Positions 23,411-34,958 of a stretch of 64,000 nucleotides of DNA are shown in pieces. The notes under the pieces are model-generated. The model did no database searches. It was not told where the DNA came from and saw only the letters and a program-made list of their open reading frames with translations. A program made the position numbers and the translations under genes. The stretch is from Phascolomyces articulosus. Taxonomy: Eukaryota > Mucoromycota > Mucoromycetes > Mucorales > Lichtheimiaceae. Every line of letters starts with the position of its first letter. Position 1 is the stretch's first letter. The stretch lies in the NCBI GenBank assembly GCA_025677815.1, contig JAIXMP010000014.1, positions 930,001 through 994,000 on the forward strand, given 5' to 3'.

Positions 23411-24637
23411 ATGACCTCATTGGAACCTTCGGCTACAGAAGCATCCAATAAATTTTGGCATGAATTTAAAGCAGAACGATTAGGTATTTAATCCATTATT
23501 ATTTATTCATCAAAGAAAACCAACACTCGAATATTGTAAAAACTCACCCCGTTTCTTTGTGCAGCTATTGAAACCGCCCTTCAACGATCACCTCATTTAC
23601 CCAAACCTAAATTACCGGACCATTTTCAAACTATTTTACAAAACATTAATAATCTTGAAAAACAATTAACGCAAGCCACGGAATTTATACCATCGTATGA
23701 CGAACGACAGTATGCTCGCGTAAGTTCTTTTTTTTTTTTTTTGTCTTTTATGCACACATACCAAAACCTAAAATAATTAAAGTAAAACGCGTGCATTTTT
23801 TGTATCATGATGATGATGATAGCAAATCAAAGAACTGGGTCGAGCACTTGATACAGCCAGAGCCAACCTGACACCCAAACCTAAATTTACATTTAAATCA
23901 CGTAAACAAAAGCCTCAGACACAAAAACCAGCGGATGATACAACATGTTCAACTACTATAAAAGAAAAAGAAAAGGATGGTATCATACAATCAACCTCAT
24001 CCCATGATAATGACGATGACGATGACGATGATAATGTGGTTTCCTTTTCAGATATGTCGGATCAATGCATTCAACCCGAGACATTGGACAATGTAGATGT
24101 ATTATTATCCAATTTGACACGATGTACTATTGTCTTGACATCAGGTCAGGTCTCTGCTTTACATATTAAAAATTTGAGTCAATGTGTGGTGATTTGTCAT
24201 TCAATTCGTGGGTCGGTTTTAATGTATGGATTCATACGCTCTGTCATTGCCGTTGGATGTCATCAGTTTCGAATGCATGATGCCAAAACAGTCCATGTTC
24301 TTTTGAATGTTTCTAGTCGACCAATTATTGAGGATTCCAGTGATATTTGTGTTGGTTGTTATGAAGCTTTAAATATACCCAATGTAATTTTTTTTTTTCG
24401 TTTTGTTATATATATATGGATTGGATGGATGATCAAAAGGAGATAGAGAGAGACTAAGTTTTTTTTTTTGTGTTTTTATAGAGTACCAATTATTATGATC
24501 AAATGGAAGATTTCAACTGGTTAAAGAAGCAAGCATCCCCAAATTGGCGCGTGATGGATAGTACAGAAACAAGACATTATAATCAATCCATTACACATGA
24601 TTCCCCCTCACAGCTGAGCAGTCTATTATGTAATTAA
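23411..24637 (+). CDS. Tubulin-folding cofactor C (TBCC)
   Basis: Tubulin-folding cofactor that stimulates GTP hydrolysis by beta-tubulin in the TBCC-TBCD-TBCE complex in the cytosol. Four exons: 23411-23483, 23565-23719, 23823-24383 and 24482-24637 (314 aa). The N-terminal ~100 residues are helical (FWHEFKAERL, NNLEKQLTQATEF), matching the spectrin-like domain. A basic linker follows, then an Asp run encoded by a GATGAC repeat. The C-CAP/TBCC domain spans about 160-280 (CTIVLTSGQVSALHIKNLSQ, VICHSIRGSVLMYG). The conserved arginine finger lies in CHQFR (Arg226) and is present. Length is close to the human protein. It converges with the Qri7-like gene, with 168 bp between stop codons. Confidence 0.92.
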
Positions 24638-24805
24638 TAAAATTACTATTATATATATATATATATTTTTGCATCTATTTACAAAATAAGAAGAGTAGGG
24701 TTGTTATGAATGGAATGAATTTGAATTGGAATCAAAAGTATATATGTATCTATGTGGATAGATATAAAGAAAGAAGAGAGTATATATTCTCCCTCTTCCC
24801 TTGTT

Positions 24806-26013
24806 TTATAAAGGATTCTTTTCCTTCAATGATTCAATAGGCCATCTCGGTAACGTGGTAATAGTATAATCATCCAAAAGTCCAGCTTCAAGACGTTCCA
24901 AACCAGCCCAAGCAATCATGACACCATTATCCGTACACAATTTCGGAGGAGGGCATACCAATGGTAAATCATACAATGCTGCAACCTGTTCCAATTTCGA
25001 ACGAAACAAAGCATTACTTGCCACGCCACCACTCACCACCAAGGCCGTCAAAGGTTTCTTCTGCATGGTAATTTCTTGATGTAAGGCCAGTTTTAATTTT
25101 TGTTCCAAATGTTGAATACATGTTAGTTGAAACGCGGCAGCCATATCGTACACATCTTGTTGTGTTTGGACCTGATCTTGGATTTGACGTTCCACGGATG
25201 TTTTTAATCCAGAAAAACTAAAGGCAATCATGGATTTTTTACGTTGCAGTAATGGCATGGGAAGAGTGAAGCGAGAAGGATCCCCTAAAGCAGCTGCACG
25301 TTCCAATGCAGGTCCCGGACTACTTTTTCCTTCCCATTCCAGTTTCAAGGCGCGTGCTACTTTGTCAATGGCTTCACCTACAGCTGTATCCAATGTAGTC
25401 CCCAATGCATCATAGTCACCTAAGCCATTCGCGGTTAATAATAAGGTGTGACCGCCCGAGATTAAGAGGGTCATAAAAGGGAAAGGTGTGGGTGTGGTTA
25501 ATCGTGCTGTTAATGCGTGTGCTTCCTATCATGTAATCCAATTCCCCAATCAATTAGTCATGAATAATAATAATAATAAATATCATTGATTATCAATTTG
25601 ATTTTTTTTCTTACCATATGATGAACACCAATCAAAGGTTTCTTGTGAACTGCAGCCAATGTTTTTGCAGCGTTTAATCCAACAGGAAGACAAGGGGGTA
25701 ATCCAGGTCCACGTGTAACAGCAATAGCATCGATATCAGAAATCGAAAGTTGAGCACGATCCAAGGTCTCACAAATAACATTGGGTAAATGACGTGAATG
25801 ACCTAAACTTGCCAATGTAGGTACAATCCCTCCCATGGGTTCATGCATTTCTTGTTGACTTTTCACGACTTCGGAAAGGATTTGACGATCCGATGTCACA
25901 ATGGCAGCAGAGGTATCATCGCAAGAAGTTTCAATACCTAGAACAATTTTTGTTGCATACGATCGTCGTGCAGTTATGGTACTGGTGGTTATTCTTCTTA
26001 TACTGCTGAACAT
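24806..26013 (-). CDS. QRI7: Qri7/OSGEPL1, mitochondrial tRNA threonylcarbamoyltransferase
   Basis: TsaD/Kae1-family enzyme that transfers threonylcarbamoyl to A37 of mitochondrial tRNAs reading ANN codons (t6A). Exons 26013-25615 and 25525-24806 give 372 aa. The N-terminus (MFSSIRRITTSTITARRSYA) is basic and Ser/Thr-rich with no acidic residue, as in a mitochondrial presequence. This is why I choose the start at 26013 and why it is Qri7 rather than cytosolic Kae1. Family motifs: GIETSCDDTSAAIV at the start of the ASKHA fold, VTRGPGLPPCLPVGL, the metal-binding HHMEAHA motif rebuilt across the splice junction, LLISGGHTLL, FSFSGLKTSVER, VVSGGVASN and CTDNGVMIAWAG. All expected motifs are present. 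The 5' upstream in-frame codons to 26190 are probably untranslated. Confidence 0.94.
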
Positions 26014-28173
26014 TATTTTATTTTGACAACATACACTGCCAGCCAAGCGAAAAAAAAATATATGTGAGGAGAGAAGCTCCGCGGTAAAATAGTGGTTCCG
26101 ATTTGCATACATACTTACCTTAGAGAGATATATGTTTTTTTTTTCGGTGATGGAACTTGAACAAACCCATAGAATGGTAGATGAATCCAATCAAGAGGAT
26201 AGATGATCGTCATCACTATTCTCTAAAGGATAAAGGAGAGAGGAGAAAACTTTATAAGGTGCATAATTAGTTTGCCGTTTCATTGGGATGTTGATCAAGT
26301 TTTTTTTCTTGCAGCAAAGATCTCTCACATCCTATCTTTTTTATGATGGGGAACTTGTTCTCTATAACAAAGAAAATAGGAGAAAGGACAAAAAAAGATG
26401 GTTTACCCAAAAACTTGGGGACCTCATTCCTTTCATTCGGTTCTCTTCTTTTTGAAATAATAATAACATGCAATGCACCTGTCAAAGGAAGAGATGTGGG
26501 CGTACATTGCATATCAATCCTTATCCCTAATAAATAAATAATAATGACTTGTACTTTTATCGTGATTATTCTATATTATCAAGTCAATATTATTATGGTG
26601 CTAATGCAAGAGGGAGTACATTGCATTATTTTATTATTATTCTTCTTGTTTCCAAACAAATGTTGTTTGCCGATAATACAAGTTTTTTTTGTTTACATTC
26701 TTTATATCGGTATAAAAGACATTTTTGTTGTTGTTATTATTTGATTACAAAACAGTTTTACGTGCATTTAATAGTTGTTTTTTTTTTTGTTGTTGTATCC
26801 TCAACAACAAAAATATTTGTATCGTGCACTGATAGCATCGTACGATTAGTATCATCAATCAATCCATCCTTACTTTGTCCGTTGTTGTAAATAATATAGT
26901 CATCAAGATATCATTCAATTCATATGAATATCATTTAATAAGAAAATAATGAAGATGAAACGTGATGATCTGCAAGTTTATATTGAATTATTTCGTCAAT
27001 AAAAAAAAGAATGATCGATAATCTATATAATAAAGAGATGATATCATTTTGTCGATAAAAGTCTAGAAATGTAAGTGTAATACCATTTTATGCATCTAAT
27101 ATATAAAAGTGGTAAAAATAGGTTTTCTTTATACAAAAAAGAACAAAGATCGGTAATTGAGTACAAAATGGGATAAATCAAACATTTTTATTCTCATTGT
27201 TCAAAGAAAGAACGGATGAAACAGAGAATAGAAACATGTGCGTAACGTCATACGAAAACCCTTTTTACATAACTTATCGTCTCTCTGTGTGCTGCGTATT
27301 CGTGTCTTCATTCGTCGGACAAATCTGACGAATGTGCCACTTTTATGGGTCTTTTGTACTACACTTGGATCAGTTTATCTCCAAGAAGTTACAGGATTTT
27401 TCCTAATGATTGGTGGGGGCTTTTTTTCTCATGATAGTGGGGTACGCTGGGGATTTTTTCGTGATTGGCAGGAGGTGAAAATTACAATGGTAGTGCGATT
27501 TAATATGTTGGCAGAATTACGAAATTCCTCATGGTTGGCTGGGATCAGGTATAATATAAGTTAGATACTACGAAGAATTTCGCATATGAATATTAAAAAG
27601 TGTCATTAATAACAGTCGCCATGATGAATTTCGTAATACTGCCAACATATTAAATCGCACTACCATTGTAATTTCCTCCTTCTGCCAATCACGAAAACAC
27701 ACCATCATGAGAAAAAAAGCCCCGCCAGTTATTAGGAAAAATGCTATATTTTATTCTGACCGGAGAGTGTAATTAAAAAGGAGGAGAGAGAAGTATTTAT
27801 CGATAATAATGTTTTTTTTAACCCGCCTAAAACATATTCATAAGATGACGACGATATAGATATAGATCGGCTTCTTCGCCGTTCTCGCGTGCTCTTTTCT
27901 ATGCTCCGATTGTAACGAAAAAAGGGAATGAATAACATGTGTTGTCATCGAGCGGACCATTATTATTATTATTTAGATTGGAAATAAAAAAAAAGTTTTT
28001 TTAAAGCGTTTATGTAATAACTAATAAAGAATGAACAAGATAAGAGAAAGAATGTGGGGGCTATTTACTGGGGGTGATTGATTTTTGATCTTCCGTATAT
28101 CAAACACGAATGACTAAAAATAAAAAAAGAATGAATGAATGAATGAATTATATGTATAAAATAGAAATGAATA

Positions 28174-28227
<54 letters not shown>

Positions 28228-28417
28228 GTAAAAATGAAAGAATGATGCTGATAATGATGAATGAATGAACAAAATTAATGATAATGACAAGGAAGGAGAG
28301 TAGTATGATATAGGCAAATAATAGTAATGAGTCAATTAGATATGAAAATGATGAAGAGTGTGTTAATAGATATAATGATAATGCTTATGTATAATAATGA
28401 ATGAATGAAATGATGAA
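26014..28417. other. Intergenic, with a foldback element and TAA microsatellite
   Basis: No supportable gene in 2.4 kb. It contains an imperfect inverted repeat at 27396-27742 (listed separately) and a long (AAT)n/(TAA)n microsatellite at about 28162-28227 with flanking (GAAT)n near 28130-28148. The 108-codon frame at 27238-27564 (+) is mostly one arm of the foldback and is not called. Confidence 0.55.
27396..27742. repeat. Foldback (long inverted repeat) element
   Basis: The left arm 27396-27539 and right arm 27617-27742 are imperfect inverted copies around a 77-bp spacer. Shared blocks include ATTTTTCCTAAT, GGCTTTTTTTCTCATGAT, TTTCGTGATTGGCAG, ATTACAATGGTAGTGCGATT and TAATATGTTGGCAG. The left arm is about 18 bp longer because of a small internal indel. 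It encodes nothing convincing. It could be a MITE/foldback transposon or a duplicated and inverted gene fragment. I could not see clear target-site duplications. Transcribed, it would make a long imperfect hairpin RNA. Confidence 0.75.
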
Positions 28418-29904
28418 TTATTGAATACTATTCATGGCATGTGCTAAAGCGGTCATAGATTTTAATGCTCGATCGATTGAGGCATAGTCAGGATCGGTAG
28501 GGGATGAATGTCGTTTAAGATCTAAAAAAGATATTAGATTGAGTATGTGATGCAATTTTTGCCAGTGATTGATTCAAAGTACTATTCGTTTCTTACCCTT
28601 TAAAAGAAGACAATAACGGGGAATACGTTGAATGGGTTCAATGATATAATCAGCCAAGAGCATACGGTTCATTTTCTTTTCTTGAACATAATGACGACAG
28701 ATAATATTTCGGGCATTGGAAGCATATCGCTGAGCTTTGGAATAATTGGCTGCATATGAAATATACACATCGAATTGATCCAAATAATCACAAAAGGCAG
28801 TACCGATATCTCCACCATGTTCTATGGCTTCATGGAGTCGTCGTAAAAATGATGTGGATAACATAATTAATTGTGGAATATAAGCAAAGATGGTTTGAAC
28901 ATCTTTTAAATGAACAAAAGGTTTCGGTTGTGCTGATGCGGCTTCCATCAATGGATCCATAAATATCTAAAAATTAAATGAGGTGTGGTTTAGATGAAGG
29001 ATAAAAAGGGGTATTAGGTTGATAATAGGTGGAAAAAAAAGAAGAATCCCCCTTAAAAGTTTGTATTGTATGCTTACCCGTTTAATAATAGTGAGATGAT
29101 CAAGAAATGTTTCTTCAGTTGTAAGTAATTCATTCATGACAAATCGTGATAAAGAAGTAGATGATGATGACGATGGCTAATAATAGTAAAGAATTATATT
29201 ATTTTGGGTTTAGTTAACGTGAACATTATGTTGAGTGTGAGAGAAATCCCCAAGTGGATGAAATTTTTTTTGTGTAATAATTTTTTTTTTTTTTTTACCT
29301 TGTCGGAAATTGGACCGACGGCCACAACGGGGAGTGGCTGTTCCAAGAGGTATTTTTGAAATGTCTTTTGCCAAATCATTCTACCTTCTCTTTCTTTTTT
29401 ACTATTACATGAAGGTGGATAAAGAGTCCATTGTTGTTCTAATGATGAATCATCCTCTTCTTCAAGTTCTTTTTCTTGTTGCTGTTGTCGTCGTTGTTGA
29501 TTTTGTAAATTTCTATAATATAAAGAAGCGGATGACCATGTTCGAGTAGCCTTTTGTTGTTGTTGATGTTGTTGTAAACAAGGATTCGAATGATGATGAG
29601 GAGAAGGAAGAGGAGGATGAGGGTAACGATGATGATTATGATTATGAAATAAATTGGTTTCTAACAATGAAAAGGATCTTCGGATAGGATTATTAGGTCG
29701 TTTTAGTTTACGACGTGAAGAAGATTTGGAAGAGGTAGACGACGCGTTTTGTTGTTTTAAGAGTTTATTCATGGTAGCCATGACAGCAGGTGATTCGGGT
29801 TCAAAAGTGATATCATCAATTTCGGATATCAATTCGTCAACACAATCGATAGCCCATGATTTGGCTTCAATCAATTCAAAGGATGGCTGTACAAAAGGTG
29901 GCAT
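28418..29904 (-). CDS. Short DH-domain Rho guanine-nucleotide exchange factor
   Basis: Probable activator of Rho-family GTPases controlling polarity or cell wall. Four exons (descending): 29904-29299, 29176-29078, 28966-28597 and 28521-28418 (392 aa). The first ~200 residues are low complexity (His/Gln/Pro-rich, RRKLKRPNNPIRRSFSLLE) and end with WQKTFQKYLLEQ. From about residue 210 a Dbl-homology domain follows: VMNELLTTEETFLDHL (CR1), FVHLKDVQTIFAYIPQLI, then MLLADYIIEPIQRIPRYCLL (CR3). The stop lies just after the last DH helix (ALKSMTALAHAMNSIQ). There is no PH domain, which most Dbl GEFs carry next to DH, and none is visible in the following 500 bp. The 3' end may therefore be genuinely short or may have lost a downstream exon. 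Confidence 0.82.
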
Positions 29905-31888
29905 AATTGGAGATAATAATTGGATATAATTATGAAAAGAAAAGAAGAAAAAGAGAAAGAGAAAAATAATTAAACTTTTTTTTTTTGTTAAAAAAAAGGA
30001 AAAAAAGAATCGGACCTCTCAGCGGCATTAAGAAGCTCTCTCTCTGTGTGTGTATTGTTATACCAAGAAAAGATGAATTGAATTGTTTCACCGAGAAAGA
30101 GAGTGTGAGTGTGTGCGCGCGAGAGAGTCAAAGATTGGTGCTAATTCTTTTTACGCAGCTATTTTTTTTTATATTTGTTTTCACATGAATTAAATCTTCC
30201 ATCAATCCATCAATTCATTTATAATAAGATCGACTGGATTGAATGAATAATAACAACTCCTTATTTTTTATTATTTTTTTTTTTTGTTTGCAGCAGTTCT
30301 TGTTTAGTTGACGGGGATATAAGAAGAAGAGTGAATAAACGGGGTTAATAACAAAAAAAGATGGCGTTTGTGTAATGGACACATGCATGCTATTCTTTTT
30401 CTTGAAACTATTTTTGAGTTGGATTGCATACGTTTGGTACAACATAAATCCTTTTTTGGTCATGTAACGTAACTCAGTTATGCATGGCAACATTCCATTT
30501 TATAGTCTTAACTCCCCTTTTACCTTTACCTCCCTTATACTTCGGCTAGGTCTATATAGATAAGTAAAATACTCCTTTTCTTTCAATAGATCTTCATTTT
30601 TTTTTACGAAAAAAACGCGGCTACGATTAAATGGGTTTAGTCTCAACCTGCGCCACACTTGTATTTTTTTCTTGTACGATGGTTGGGTGGATGATGATCC
30701 TGAGGATGTATATTAATGAATGGTCCTAAACATTTGCCAAGAAACATTCTTTTTAAATAATAGATTGACAAGCAAGCCACATCACTGCATGAAACTATAA
30801 CAAAAACAATTCTTTGGACCGAGATGATGGAAATTATTATTATTATTATTATAAAATATAAAACGGTTATAGCATTAACCGAATTTCTGGGGGAATTAGA
30901 TTATTGTTCATCTCCCATTCTCCTGGTAAGGTTCTCTCAATTTTCCATTCATATCCAAACAAATCCTCCTTTTTCTTCAATGAATGATAAAGAAGCTCAA
31001 AGTGGAATATATATATATATGTATATATAAAGGGTTTTTTGCTGCAAACTGCTACTACTAGTAGTATAAATGTCATTCCAAAAAATGATGTTACTTTTTA
31101 TCAATTAAATGAGCGCGACACTTTTTAAGAAAAACACAAATTTTTATTTTTAGATTCACGATAAATTGATGATTATGATGAATAAATGATGTGCATTTGT
31201 CCTATCATTATCTACTTCTTTATAAAGCTATCTGTCGGTACAATAGAAGAAATGTAGGATGACAGATAAAGTTGAGTCATATTATCTTCTTTTTCTTCTT
31301 TCTTTACCCTTTTAACCGAAGAGTATTATTATATAGCTCCGGTAAAATAAAAAGGAAAAAAAAAGAGAGCAACAACTGAGACTACAAAGGATGGTAGTAG
31401 TAGATCAGTTAGGTATTTAAACTATGTCAATAATCTAACCTTAAAAAGAGAATGATTTATCAAAGTTGGAGTAAATTAAGTAAAATATTCAAGAATGGAG
31501 CATCTTCCCAATGAAAAAGAATAATGTCAGTAAATGAATGAATATGTGGGGCGTAAATCCATTTGAAAAAGGAGTGTGTTCAAAATTATATAAAATGACC
31601 TGTCATTTTTTTATTTTGTTCAGGAACCTAGTTGAGTTCCCGCAATCTAGATTGGTTCACGCCAATTTAAGGCAGGGTCTTTTTTCAAATGCTTATTATA
31701 AGGTGGCAGAGTCATACCTATTTTTTTTTAAAAAAGTATGACAACCCCCCAAGAAGTTTCAATCCTACTTGACTATTTTTTTGATACCTTATTTATCAGT
31801 TCCTGCCTTTGGGTACCTTATTAAGGTAAATACTGAAAAAAAGATTATGTACGTACGACAAACGTATTTGGTATGAAGAAAAAAAAAC
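29905..31888. other. Intergenic, no gene; small hairpins
   Basis: I see no protein-like frame in this 2-kb stretch. A hairpin of GTCATAC/GTATGAC arms spans about 31711-31741, and an ACCTTATTAAGGT palindrome lies near 31817. These may mark a decayed mobile element next to the family 2 LTR copy, but no borders can be set. Confidence 0.45.
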
Positions 31889-32254
31889 AGAATCTAGTAG
31901 CCACCGCTGTATCCTTACAGTCGGGTTCAGTTGGACAACGTGAGAAAGTGCGAAAAATATAATAAGAGTAGAAAGTGTATGGGTTGTGTTATATGGTGAT
32001 AAAACGATGTAGGGTCTTAGTCTATAAGATCCCTCTTTTTATATATGATGAAACGTAAGGGACTAGTTAACGTCTATACTAAATACAAATGGTCTACACT
32101 AATAACTAGAATATCTAATCTTTCTTATACTTCTATTTACAACCATGTGGTTCAGTTATCTGTTCATCCACGACGTCGTATATCTATGGTATTCGTGAAT
32201 ATGTTGATTCTTGACCGCATGGGTTACATCGTCGTAATGGTATGCACCATTACG
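31889..32254 (+). repeat. Diverged LTR (family 2, second copy)
   Basis: This segment aligns along most of its length with copy C at 5201-6007. Shared stretches include the TTACARTCGGGTTC block, GATCCCTCTTTTTATATA, the TAACGTCTA block, TAGAATATCTAATC, and the terminal GGTATGCACCATTAC. The ends have drifted (the final CA is lost) and no target duplication is visible, so it is older than copy C. No internal retroelement coding region flanks it. Confidence 0.7.
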
Positions 32255-32286
32255 CTACATCGAACAAAATAGCTAGTCATTACTTT

Positions 32287-33151
32287 TCATATACAATTTA
32301 TCTCTATACTTCCACATTTCCAAATTTTTATCAGTTTCAATAAAACGAATAAAGAATCATCATCAAATATATCTTTGTTTTTGGAACGAAAAAGTAATTC
32401 CTTTGCCTCATACATGTTACAACGGCCGAATATTGGTATAAAAATATATTTTTCATCCATAATGGACAAAGCATAATCGTCTGTTTGATTTTGCTTTATC
32501 GATAGTATACATGTATTGTGATGTATCCAACATTTCTCTATGATTGTCTTGCCAATAACCTCCATCCAACGATTGTTGAATCGATCTGAATGCTTAGTAG
32601 GTTATGATGTAATAAGAGCTGAGATCGTCGATGAAAGACCTTACTTCGCTGACGGTACGGAGGAAACCAATTTGTCCTAGTTCAATACATGTATATGTGG
32701 CTTCTGATTGTAGTGTTCTCGTGGTTCGACATTTACTGAAATCAGCATTCACTTCGGGCTTATTGACGCAGTTAGTAACTGTATATCAATTATTTCGTTC
32801 TTATTGATATTCGTCAAAATAAATACTTACTAACGAAGACGACATGAGCTTGAACTAATAAACGAACGAAGCACCGGATCAATAGTGTTATGAATCATAT
32901 CATACTCCTTAGGATCTTGTAATGGTTGATCAGGGAATTCTTCGACTCTAAGTTTTTATGAATGATGATGTTACTGAATAAAATAGAACTAAATAAATTG
33001 TTTCTTGTTTAATCAAGGACTACTTATATATTCTGTAAACATCTTAACACGCAGTGCTCAAATAATCCCAATTTGTGAGCCATCATATTGCCACGTAACT
33101 CTTCAGCAATTTCATTTCGTTTAAAGCCTGCTCGTTTCAGACCACTTCTGT
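32287..33151 (-). pseudogene. Remnant of a Mucorales-type orphan protein gene
   Basis: Several coherent minus-strand peptide blocks occur in order but cannot be joined without stops: SGLKRAGFKRNEIAEELRGN (33150-33080), then VEEFPDQPLQDPKEYDMIHN and IDPVLRSFI (about 32950-32850), then PEVNADFSKCRTTRTLQSEA and CIELGQIGFLRTVSEVRSFI (about 32760-32625). From memory, the spacing and motifs resemble an uncharacterised family that is numerous in Mucorales genomes, but I could not search. The usual middle portion seems missing. The frame at 32287-32565 may be its tail or unrelated. I call it a decayed copy of unknown function. Confidence 0.4.
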
Positions 33152-34213
33152 AGAAAAAGGTATTCTCAAATATGCTCATAAAAACACGAATGTAGGTAAA
33201 CTCCTAGCTAAATTCAACTAAATTCAGGCCCAATTTCGCAAGGTCACACACGAAAAAAACACGAATTCGAGTTTTTCGGTAGGAGTTTGAGTATTTTGAG
33301 AATTATATTCTACAGTGGACTCTGTCAAATACTAATTCGAAAACGTATGTTAATGAATGCAGTGGTAGTAGTTGCAGTGGTAAAGGTAGCTTTTTTTTTT
33401 TTTACCAAAATAAAAAATATTGCTAAGTATTATCTTATTTATATTCTTCTCATTTCCGATATAAACTCTACACTATCATATTCGACATCAAACTTATCCA
33501 TAGAGTTATTGTATGTTTCGTTTAATGGGCCTTTACCCATTGTTTTCAATTGTAAATCAACATGAGTTTGCTTCAACAATAAAATATATGTCAAAGCGCT
33601 ATAAAAAGATGATATAGTAATAAATCCATGAGTATAGGAAATACATTGTAAAGTTATAGATAATGTCATCCTTACAATCATTTGTCACATATAATAATAT
33701 AAATAAAGATCAGATATAGTGTTTCAATGGTTCCCTCAATTTGTAGTTAGCCATAATCGCAGTGATCATTCAAATGTAGTATGTTAGTGTTTGTGGTATC
33801 TTTTTGAATATATGCGTGTTTAATTCAAATTACTACATTGTGCTTTTTATGATATATATAGAAACTGGTTTTCGATCGACGAACAATGCTCTATATCCTT
33901 TGTTGATAACAATGTGGAATTAAGTTGACTTGGCTCATAAGTATATATAGGAATAAAGCGTATTTCCATGTTACTATTCAATCACAGTATTGTCTGTTGT
34001 TCATGAATATGAAAACTTTCCTCTTATTTCACACATGCATTGAATTATATGAAGGGTGTCATGCAAATGGTAAGAAAAACATAGGCAGCAAAGACAACTT
34101 GGGGAGGCGTTCTAGCTCTGTTTTATAATTTTTTTTTTGTGTTGTACTTTTTTCACAATTCTGAGTAATACAATTCATAAACCTTATAAGTCAAGCAATT
34201 TTTTTTACTAAAG
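33152..34213. other. Intergenic; possible further gene debris
   Basis: The minus-strand frame 33439-33681 has a non-random composition (a stretch with YILLLKQTHVDLQLKTMGKG). It could be an upstream exon of the remnant just below it, but no splice path to it is evident. A short inverted pair AAACTCCTA/TAGGAGTTT lies at about 33203-33279. Nothing else is supportable. Confidence 0.4.
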
Positions 34214-34585
34214 CTAAATACGCAAATATAATGGGGGATGAAATGAAGTTGATACACCTGTATAAATGTTAGCAATTACAATAGGAAGACTAGTATATAT
34301 AGTATCTAAGCAAGTATTCGAATGAGTTGTATGTGTGCCATTGGGAATCGCAAAAATCATATTATTATCATTAAAAAAATTATACAAGCTGGTGGATCGA
34401 TTATTCGTTGTGTTCATATCAACATTAAAATCCCCAGCAATAACAAATGCAGTGTTAGGATGCTCATTAAGTAGCAATTGCAAAGTAGAAGTAATTGAAT
34501 TGATCGATGTGCTTGGGCAAACATAGCAATATGCAATAGCAAGATGCCCAAACATGATAAATGGAATTGATGAATGGTGTTGCAC
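34214..34585 (-). pseudogene. Endonuclease/exonuclease/phosphatase-fold fragment of a mobile element
   Basis: The frame carries the hallmark blocks of the APE-like endonuclease fold: VIAGDFNVDMN (the catalytic Asp-x-Asn motif) followed by an HSNTCLDTIYTS block and a final SFHPPLYLR block. The final block carries the usual C-terminal histidine, but only the C-terminal half of the domain is present. The N-terminal active-site residues are missing. Upstream on the same strand, the frame at 34467-34673 may be an out-of-frame continuation. Such domains occur in LINE elements and in some Helitron-like elements. No reverse transcriptase or helicase is seen, so the source element is undetermined. It is broken and probably inactive. 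Confidence 0.6.
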
Positions 34586-34958
34586 ATGATAGCTTTAGGA
34601 ACACTGGATAAATTAAGCTAATGAACTTTTCACCATGGGACAACAATGGGAAATTTGTATTTTTAAAAAGCACATTTTCTTTTCATAAAAACCTCCTTTG
34701 ACTATATAGATTAAAATGGCAGTATTTTCTTTATCTTTTCTTTTCATTGGGAACTCATTTAACTTTATAGATGATTAATTATAATAATAAATTAGATTAA
34801 TACATTTTTTTATTTCAACTTGAGAATTTGTTGCTGAGCAAAAGTGTGACAGACAGACAGACGGACAACCAAACAAGCTCTTTCCGTTTTTCAACACTTT
34901 TTCTGAAAAATTACCATAAACAGCAGCGTCTCCAAGCAATAGGTACTTTCTATCATCT

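Noticed and set aside
27238..27564. 108-codon frame with a hydrophobic/Gly stretch
   Set aside because: Mostly one arm of the foldback repeat; no family resemblance.
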